In this document: in pieces, positions 58,480-64,000 of the stretch
How positions within the stretch are numbered: the stretch's first letter is position 1
Layout of the letters: every line of letters starts with the position of its first letter
DNA from: Amycolatopsis acididurans
Lineage (GTDB): Bacteria; Actinomycetota; Actinomycetes; Mycobacteriales; Pseudonocardiaceae
DNA length: 64,000 nt
Direction: 5' to 3'
NCBI RefSeq assembly: GCF_012328925.1
Contig: NZ_JAAXLS010000005.1
Span: forward strand, 186,001 to 250,000
Translations under genes and position numbers: made by a program
The notes under the pieces: model-generated
The model's input: only the letters and a program-made list of their open reading frames with translations
What the model was told of the DNA's origin: nothing
Database searches by the model: none

Positions 58480-59769
58480 TCAGGCGGGGGTGCCATCTTT
58501 TTGGATGACGGAAAAACCCGTGTAGGGGACCAAGGCGTCCGGGATGCGGATGGAGCCGTCCTCCTGCTGGTTCTGCTCGACCAGCGCGACGAGGGTGCGC
58601 CCGATCGGCAGGCCCGAGGCGTTGAGCGCCGCGACCGCGCCTCGCTTGCCGTCCTTGGCCTTGCCGCGGATGCCGGCGCGCCGGGTCTGGAACTGGCCGG
58701 TGTCCGAGGCGCTGGAGATCTCCCGGTAGGTCTGCTGGCTGGGCATCCAGACCTCGATGTCGTAGGTGATCTGCGCGCTGAACCCGATGTCCCCGGCCGG
58801 CAGCTTGATCACGCGGTAGGCGAGCCCGAGCCGCTGCAGTACGTCCTCGGCGTGGCGGAGGATCTCCTCCAGCGCCTCGCGCGACTTCTCCGCCTCCACG
58901 AACTGGACCAGCTCGACCTTCGAGAACTCGTGCTGCCGGATCAGGCCGCGCGTGTCCCGCCCGTACGAGCCCGCCTCCGAACGGAAGCACGGCGTGAACG
59001 CGGTGTAGCGCAGCGGCAGCTCCTCCAGCGGCAGCATCTCGCCCGCGTGCAGGTTGACCAGCGGCACCTCGGCCGTCGGGATGAGGAACAGCTCCCGGTC
59101 GGCGACTCCGGTGCGGAACAGGTCCTCCTCGAACTTGGGCAGCTGGCCGGTGCCGGTCATGGTCTGCCGCGTCACGAGCGCGGGCAGCGAGAACTCGGTG
59201 TATCCGTGCTCGCGGGTGTGCAGGTCGAGGAAGAACGCGGCCAGCGCACGCTCCAGCCGGGCACCCGCGTTCCGGAACACCGCGAACCGCGGGCCCGACA
59301 GCTTCGTGGCGCGGCCGAGGTCCAGCCAGCCCGCCCGCTCGCCGAGGTCGACGTGGTCGAGCGGTTCGAACCCGAACTCGGGCGGCGTGCCCCAGCGGCG
59401 GATCTCCTCCGCGTACTCCTCGGTGGCGCCGTCGGGCAGCTCGTCCAGCGGAAGGTTCGGGATGGCGAGCAGGAACTCGTTCAGCTCCGTCTCGACCGCG
59501 CGCTGCTCCTCCTCCAGCTCGCCGATGCGCACCTTGAGCTGGCGGGCCTGCTCACGCAGTTCGGTGATGTCCTCACCGCGGCGCGCGGCGGCCTGCACGT
59601 CCTGCGCGGACTTCTTCGACTGCGCGCGTGCCTGGTCGCCCTCGCTGATGACCTCGGAACGCCTGCTCACCAGCTTGCCGAGCCGGTCGGTGTCGAGCAC
59701 GTAACCGCGGCGGCGCAGCTTGGCGGCCGCGTCCGTCTCGGGGTCGAGCAGCAGGCGTGGGTCGTGCAT
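58480..59769 (-). CDS. serS: Seryl-tRNA synthetase, divergent form
   Basis: A 429-residue class II synthetase. The N-terminal coiled-coil arm spans about 30-110. Motif 2 is CFRSEAGSYGRDTRGLIRQHEFSKVELVQF and motif 3 is LNASGLPIGRTLVALVEQ. TAEVPL (Thr/Glu serine contacts) is intact. The N-terminus (MHDPRLLLDPETDAAAKL) and the block ISSASDTGQFQTRR differ from the usual MIDLR and SSCSNCxxFQARR, so it resembles SerRS forms from outside core actinobacteria. It sits where mycobacteria keep serS, near the metallopeptidase and septum-formation genes. Confidence 0.92.
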   Translation of the reverse strand: MHDPRLLLDPETDAAAKLRRRGYVLDTDRLGKLVSRRSEVISEGDQARAQSKKSAQDVQAAARRGEDITELREQARQLKVRIGELEEEQRAVETELNEFLLAIPNLPLDELPDGATEEYAEEIRRWGTPPEFGFEPLDHVDLGERAGWLDLGRATKLSGPRFAVFRNAGARLERALAAFFLDLHTREHGYTEFSLPALVTRQTMTGTGQLPKFEEDLFRTGVADRELFLIPTAEVPLVNLHAGEMLPLEELPLRYTAFTPCFRSEAGSYGRDTRGLIRQHEFSKVELVQFVEAEKSREALEEILRHAEDVLQRLGLAYRVIKLPAGDIGFSAQITYDIEVWMPSQQTYREISSASDTGQFQTRRAGIRGKAKDGKRGAVAALNASGLPIGRTLVALVEQNQQEDGSIRIPDALVPYTGFSVIQKDGTPA

Positions 59770-59830
59770 GGGTACTCCAGGAACGAGCCGGATTTGTCAC
59801 GACCAGCGTATCCAGAGCGACCAGCGGGTT

Positions 59831-60580
59831 TCAGGCCACCTCGGGCACGGGCACCGGCGGCGCGAAGGTTCCGGCGGGCACGGCCACTCCGGCCTCCTCC
59901 ATCGCGGCCCACATGGTGACCTGGTTCGCGGTGAGCACCGGGATGCCCAGCCGCCGCGCGAGCGGGGCGACCAGGTCGTAGGTGGGCACGTTGGTGCAGC
60001 TCACGAACAGCGCGTCGGCGCCGGTGGTGTCCAGCGCCGCGACCGCGCCGACGACCTCCGAGTAGGACATCTTCCAGATGTCGCCGAGCATGCCGAGCCC
60101 GACGCTCGCGCACGTGCTGATGCCGTACTCGGCCAGGAACGCCAGCAGCCGGTCGGTGACGTCGTCGACGTAGGGGGTGATGACGGCGAGCCGGTTCACC
60201 CGCAGCCGTTCGCACGCGCGGATCAACGCGCCGGACGTGGTGACCGCCGCGGGCGCGCCGGCTTCGAGCATGCTCTGGACCAGCGCCGCCTCCCCGGCTG
60301 CCCCGCCGACGAAACTGCCCGAGGTGCAGGCGTAGGCGACCACACGGGGTTCGGGCACCAGCACGTCACGGGTCGCGCGGCGGACACCGTGCGAATCGGA
60401 CAGTGCACGGGCGAGCTGCACGGTGACCGGCTCGGGCAGGAACGGCAGCCGTGTCGTATGCAGGCAGACCTCGTCGGGGACCCAGCGCCACAGCTCGCGG
60501 TCGAGCGCGAAATCGAACGGGGCGACCACGCCGATTCCCGTCTGCGCGGGCAGCGCGATCTCGAAGGGGTGCTGTGCCAT
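59831..60580 (-). CDS. Maleate isomerase / Asp-Glu racemase superfamily protein
   Basis: A 249-residue protein with the two catalytic Cys of the superfamily in YACTSGSFVGG (about residue 86) and FVSCTNVPTYDL (about 191), each followed by small residues. The fold is like maleate cis-trans isomerase and arylmalonate decarboxylase. A likely role is cis-trans isomerisation or decarboxylation of a dicarboxylate. The ATG at 60580 has GAGGAC 6 bp upstream; an ATG 21 bp higher is less likely. Confidence 0.88.
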   Translation of the reverse strand: MAQHPFEIALPAQTGIGVVAPFDFALDRELWRWVPDEVCLHTTRLPFLPEPVTVQLARALSDSHGVRRATRDVLVPEPRVVAYACTSGSFVGGAAGEAALVQSMLEAGAPAAVTTSGALIRACERLRVNRLAVITPYVDDVTDRLLAFLAEYGISTCASVGLGMLGDIWKMSYSEVVGAVAALDTTGADALFVSCTNVPTYDLVAPLARRLGIPVLTANQVTMWAAMEEAGVAVPAGTFAPPVPVPEVA

Positions 60581-60687
60581 GGGCCGTCCTCTTCCGCTCA
60601 TCTGGCCATGGCCGACACGCTAGGTTTGATGTGCGAAAACGAGGCTCGGCTCGTGTTACCGGGCAGTTAAACCTTCCAGGGGGTGTG

Positions 60688-61209
60688 GTGCGAGGTCTGC
60701 TGACGGCCGTCGCCGTGCTGGCGGCCGCCGGAGTCGTCACGGGCTGTACGACGAAGATCGCCGGTACTCCGCAGCCCGGCCGGGTCACGGTGGCGCCGGC
60801 GGCGTCCACCGACGCCTGCTCGCTGATGACCGCGGACGAGGCGGCGGGACTGGGATTCGCCACCGGCGTGCCGGAGGCGGCCAAACCGGAAAGCCGGGTC
60901 CCGCCGGGCTGCCTGTGGAAGTCGTCCGATCCGCAGGCCTCACAGGACGACGCGGTGGAGGTCTTCTACTCCACCGACCTGGCCATCGGCGAATACTTCT
61001 CGACCCAGCCCACCGGCGAGGAGCCGATCGGCGGCGTGACGTGGCAGAACTACCCGAGCGCCATCGGCGACTCGTTCTGCAACCTCGCGCTGCCGTTGTC
61101 GGCCACGTCGTTCATCGCGATCTCCGGATCGAACTTCACCGATCCGGGCAAGGCGTGCGACGTGGTGCGGAAGGTGGCGCCGGTGATCGCTACGCACGTA
61201 CCTCGTTGA
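60688..61209 (+). CDS. DUF3558 lipoprotein
   Basis: A 173-residue secreted lipoprotein: signal peptide with lipobox VVTGC, a short linker, then a DUF3558 domain with paired Cys (DACSLMTADEAAGL, PPGCLWKSSD, SFCNLAL, KACDVVRKVAP). Such proteins are abundant in Pseudonocardiales; function unknown. Two GTG codons lie in tandem; 60688 has the better spacing from AGGGGG. The 3' end overlaps lhgO by 20 bp. Confidence 0.9.
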   Translation: MRGLLTAVAVLAAAGVVTGCTTKIAGTPQPGRVTVAPAASTDACSLMTADEAAGLGFATGVPEAAKPESRVPPGCLWKSSDPQASQDDAVEVFYSTDLAIGEYFSTQPTGEEPIGGVTWQNYPSAIGDSFCNLALPLSATSFIAISGSNFTDPGKACDVVRKVAPVIATHVPR

Positions 61210-62377
61210 CCACGTGCTTGGCGATCTCCAGCGCGCAGGTCGCGGCGGGTGAGGGCGCGTTGAGCACGTGCACCTGGTTCGGCGCGGTCTCGATGAGGAA
61301 GTCCTGCACCAGCGAACCGTCCGGGTACAGCGCCTGCGCGCGGACCCCGGAGCCGTGCCGCTCGATGTCGTCGGGTCCGACGGCGGGCACCAGCCGGGCG
61401 AGGCTCGCGGCGAACCGGCTGGTGGACAGCGAGCGCAGCACCTCCTCCAGGCCCGTCGGGTAGGCGTACTTGCGGGCGAGCCGCCACGCGCCGGGGAAGC
61501 GGGCGACGTCGGCCAGGTCGGCGGGCGAGATGTCGCGCCAGCGGTAGCCCTCGCGGCGCAACGCGAGCACCGCGTTCGGGCCGGCGTGCACGCTGCCGTC
61601 GAGCATCCGGGTCAGGTGGACGCCGAGGAACGGCAGCGTCGGATCGGGCACCGGGTAGATGAGCCCGCGCACCAGATGCCGCCGCTCGGGTTTGAGCTCG
61701 TAGTACTCGCCGCGGAAGGGCACGATACGGGCGCGCGGGGTGAGCCCGGCGAGTTCGGCGATCCGGTCGGACTGCAGGCCGGCGCAGTTGACCAGCGCGT
61801 CGGCCTTGAGCACCTCATGGCCGGTGGCGATCTCGACGCCCCCGCCGCGGCCGGGCCGGATACCCAGCGCGGGTGTGCCGAGCCGCAGTTCGGCGCCCTT
61901 CTCGGTGAGCAGCCCGACCAGCGCGGTGCAGACGCCGGGGAAGTCGATGATGCCGGTCGACTCCACCCGCAGGGCCTGCACGCAGGAGACCTCGGGTTCG
62001 TAGTCGAGGGCCTGCGCGCGGCTGATCAGCTTCGCCGGTACGCCGTTGGCCACGGCGCGTTCGGCGAGTACGTGCAGCGCTGGCAGTTCGGACTCGTCGG
62101 TCGCGACGACGAGCTTGCCGCACACCTCGACCCCGACGCCGTTCTCCCGTGCGAAGTCCACAATGGACCCGTTGCCCGCGACGGACATGCGCGCCTTCGC
62201 CGAACCCGGTTTGTAGTAGAGCCCGGCGTGCACGACGTTGGAGTTGTGCCCGGTCTGGTGCGCGGCCCAGTGGTCTTCCTTCTCCAGCACCACCGCCTCG
62301 GCGCCGCGGCGGGTCAGTTCCCACGCCACGGCCAGCCCGAGGATGCCACCACCGATGACGACGACTCGCTGTGCCAC
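61190..62377 (-). CDS. lhgO: L-2-hydroxyglutarate dehydrogenase (FAD)
   Basis: A 395-residue FAD enzyme that oxidises L-2-hydroxyglutarate to 2-oxoglutarate and passes electrons to the quinone pool. The dinucleotide fold is VVVIGGGILGLAVAWELTRRG. The family block is HQTGHNSNVVHAGLYYKPGSAKA, followed by YEPEVSCVQALRVESTGIID, VNCAGLQSD, PFRGEYYEL and the C-terminal APSPAATCALEIAKHV. The GTG start puts the Rossmann motif at the usual distance. Near its 3' end it overlaps the DUF3558 gene. Confidence 0.94.
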   Translation of the reverse strand: MAQRVVVIGGGILGLAVAWELTRRGAEAVVLEKEDHWAAHQTGHNSNVVHAGLYYKPGSAKARMSVAGNGSIVDFARENGVGVEVCGKLVVATDESELPALHVLAERAVANGVPAKLISRAQALDYEPEVSCVQALRVESTGIIDFPGVCTALVGLLTEKGAELRLGTPALGIRPGRGGGVEIATGHEVLKADALVNCAGLQSDRIAELAGLTPRARIVPFRGEYYELKPERRHLVRGLIYPVPDPTLPFLGVHLTRMLDGSVHAGPNAVLALRREGYRWRDISPADLADVARFPGAWRLARKYAYPTGLEEVLRSLSTSRFAASLARLVPAVGPDDIERHGSGVRAQALYPDGSLVQDFLIETAPNQVHVLNAPSPAATCALEIAKHVVNEVRA

Positions 62378-62471
62378 GTCGCCCAGGGTAAGCGCTGCGC
62401 GTAACCGCTGGTTCGCCTGATCGTGTGACGGGGTGCTCGGCTTAGACTTCGCGCGCCGAAGAGGGAGCCGC

Positions 62472-63572
62472 ATGTCAGAGAGCATCGCGCTGGGACAGCC
62501 GACCGTGGGCGAAGAGGAACTCGCCGCGGTCGCGGAGGTGTTCGCCTCCGGCTGGCTCGCGGGGGCGGGTCCGGCCTGCCGCCGGTTCGAGGAGCGCTTC
62601 GCCGCGGCCACCGGAACCGCGCACGCGCTCGCGACGAGCAACTGCGGTTCGGCGCTGTTCCTCGGGCTCAAGGCGCTCGGCGTACGGCCGGGCGACGAAG
62701 TGATCGTCGCCGACTACACCTTCCCGGCCACCGGGCACGCCGTGCTGCAGGCGGGCGCGACCCCGGTCTTCGCCGACGTGTGCGCGGACTCGTTCTGTGC
62801 CGATCCGGCGGCGATCGAGGCCGCGATCACGCCGCGCACGGTCGGCGTTCTCGTCGTGGACCTCGCGGGCCAGCCCGGGGATTTCGACGCCTACCGCGCG
62901 ATCGCCGACCGGCACGGGCTCTGGTTGTTCGAGGACGCGGCCTGCGCGGCGGGCGCGACCTACCGGAGCGAACCGGCGGGCAGCCTCGCCGATCTCGCGG
63001 CGTTTTCCTTCCACGGCCGCAAGGGCATCACCGCTGGTGAGGGCGGGGCGCTGGTCTCCGACCGTGCCGAGCTGATCGAGCGGGCCCGCAAGCTGCACAC
63101 CTACGGCGTCGAACCCGCCTACGGCCGCGACGGGCTGCCGGTGTTCGACGAACTCGGCTACAACTTCCGGCTGTCGGAGGTACAGGCCGCGATCCTGGGC
63201 GTGCAGCTCGACCGGCTGCCGGACCTGCTCGCCGCGCGCCGGTCGGTGGCCAAGCGGTACTCGGCGGCGTTCGCGGATCTCGCGCCCGCGGAACTGCCCG
63301 ACCGGGAACACCCGTGGCAGTCCTATTTGCTCCTGCTCCCGCCGGAGATCGACCGGGACCGGGCGATGACGGAACTGCGCACGCGCGGGGTGCAGTGCAC
63401 GATCGGCACCTACGCCTCGCACCTGCAGCCGGTCTACGGTCCACAGCCGCCGCAGCCGGTGTCCGCCGACCTGTTCCGGCGGCACCTCGCCGTTCCCATG
63501 CACGCGAATCTCACGGACGACCAGGTCGGCCGTGTCATCGACAACGTCCGAGAGGTGCTGGAAATTGCCTGA
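62472..63572 (+). CDS. DegT/DnrJ/EryC1/StrS-family sugar aminotransferase
   Basis: A 366-residue PLP-dependent enzyme that usually adds an amino group to a nucleotide-linked keto sugar. It has LGQPTVGEEELAAV, SNCGSALFLGLKALGVRPGDEVIVADYTFPATG, FEDAACAAGATY, the PLP Lys in SFHGRKGITAGEGG and ELGYNFRLSEVQAAI. GAGGGAG lies 5 bp before the ATG. The following epimerase overlaps by 8 bp, marking the start of a sugar-modification operon that continues past the window. Confidence 0.93.
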   Translation: MSESIALGQPTVGEEELAAVAEVFASGWLAGAGPACRRFEERFAAATGTAHALATSNCGSALFLGLKALGVRPGDEVIVADYTFPATGHAVLQAGATPVFADVCADSFCADPAAIEAAITPRTVGVLVVDLAGQPGDFDAYRAIADRHGLWLFEDAACAAGATYRSEPAGSLADLAAFSFHGRKGITAGEGGALVSDRAELIERARKLHTYGVEPAYGRDGLPVFDELGYNFRLSEVQAAILGVQLDRLPDLLAARRSVAKRYSAAFADLAPAELPDREHPWQSYLLLLPPEIDRDRAMTELRTRGVQCTIGTYASHLQPVYGPQPPQPVSADLFRRHLAVPMHANLTDDQVGRVIDNVREVLEIA

Positions 63573-64000
63573 CCGACGGGTGTTCTTCACCGGTGGCGGC
63601 GGATTCATCGCCGCGCACACCATTCCGCTGCTGACCGAGCGCGGCTATTCGGTGCGGATCTTCGACAACATGACCCGCGGCGACCGTGACCGGGTCGGCG
63701 AGTTCGTGGCCACCGGCAAGGTCGAACTGGTCGAGGCCGACGTGCGCTACGGCGGCGCGGTGCGCGAGGCGATCCGCGGCTGCACGCACGTCATCCACTT
63801 CGCCACCGTCTCGATCAACAAGTCGATCGCCGATCCACACGAGTCGATCGACATCAACATGACCGGCAACCACAACGTGTTCGCCGCCGCGGCCGCGGAA
63901 GGCGTGCAGCGGCTGGTGTTCGCGTCTTCGGCCTCGGTGTACGGCGAGCCGCGCAAACTGCCGATGCACGAGGACGATCCGCTGAACCCGCTGACCCCGT
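63565..64000 (+). CDS. NAD-dependent sugar epimerase/dehydratase, 5' part (cut by window end)
   Basis: An open frame from a TTG at 63565 continues to the end of the window (145 residues visible). It encodes an extended SDR: Rossmann start RRVFFTGGGGFIAAHTIPLL, an acidic residue after strand 2 (RIFDNMTRG) for NAD, HVIHFATVSIN, and FASSASVYGEP with the catalytic Ser/Tyr region beginning. GAGAGG lies 9 bp upstream of the TTG, and the start overlaps the aminotransferase stop by 8 bp. It probably acts on the same nucleotide sugar. Confidence 0.85.
   Translation, partial: MPDRRVFFTGGGGFIAAHTIPLLTERGYSVRIFDNMTRGDRDRVGEFVATGKVELVEADVRYGGAVREAIRGCTHVIHFATVSINKSIADPHESIDINMTGNHNVFAAAAAEGVQRLVFASSASVYGEPRKLPMHEDDPLNPLTP

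Noticed and set aside
1..64000. Insertion sequences, prophage, tRNA or rRNA genes
   Set aside because: No transposase, integrase, att-like repeats, clover-leaf sequence or rRNA segment was recognised by reading; a tRNA or rRNA model scan was not possible here.

Overview
The window is GC-rich chromosomal DNA with the character of a Pseudonocardiaceae actinomycete, most like Amycolatopsis. The evidence is near-saturated G/C third codon positions, many GTG and TTG starts, dense 1-8 bp overlaps between co-directional genes, SigE-family sigma factor, DUF3558 and DUF4232 lipoproteins, a septum-formation protein and mycobacterial-type regulators. I saw no mobile element, CRISPR array, rRNA or tRNA gene. 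No gene-free stretch exceeds about 250 bp; the longest is 8183-8417.

Layout. 2-2699: end of a truncated gene, a two-TM protein, an Fpg/Nei glycosylase and a damaged serine hydrolase. 2851-10381: LytS-type kinase, S49 protease, LytTR regulator, small membrane proteins and two sodium/solute symporters that look like one regulated organic-acid uptake module. 10458-15621: rhodanese, DUF4328, P450, DUF5926, DUF952 and a SigE-type sigma factor with a membrane partner. 15688-22000: ferritin under tandem IdeR-like boxes, a PadR-controlled divergent pair, arginine deiminase, a CPBP protease, an F420-type PPOX protein, a 22-bp tandem repeat array and a DUF2470 protein with its own IdeR-like box. 25230-32210: cydA, cydB, a fused cydDC and a DevS-like kinase, preceded by a DosR-like palindrome; a DosR-like response regulator lies at 38839-39468. 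32177-37251: a GntR-controlled module with a DUF6282 metal-dependent hydrolase and an SsuABC-type importer. 37241-47342: MarR with a FUSC exporter, a carboxylesterase, an SNase-like/Excalibur protein, a catalytically degenerate exonuclease-BRCT membrane protein, a tandem paralogue pair and a large acidic protein of unknown role. 47549-59769: coaA, macro-domain protein, pheA, phosphoglycerate-mutase-like protein, metallopeptidase, septum-formation protein and serS. As I recall it, this order resembles Mycobacterium tuberculosis Rv3834c-Rv3838c. It is interrupted by a YgiB/YgiC/DUF350 module, a haloalkane dehalogenase-like gene, an ArsR-SRPBCC pair and a DUF2382 stress protein. 59831-64000: a maleate-isomerase-like protein, a DUF3558 lipoprotein, L-2-hydroxyglutarate dehydrogenase and the start of a sugar operon that runs off the window.

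How it fits together. Three regulatory themes can be read from the DNA. First is iron: IdeR-like boxes at the ferritin and DUF2470 genes. Second is oxygen or redox: the cyd operon carries its own DevS-like kinase, a DosR-like palindrome sits in front of cydA, and a DosR-like regulator is encoded 7 kb downstream. Third is local one-component control: PadR, GntR, MarR and ArsR genes each have an inverted repeat at their own start. Many genes have a TANNNT hexamer 6-7 bp before the start codon and no ribosome binding site, which points to frequent leaderless transcription.
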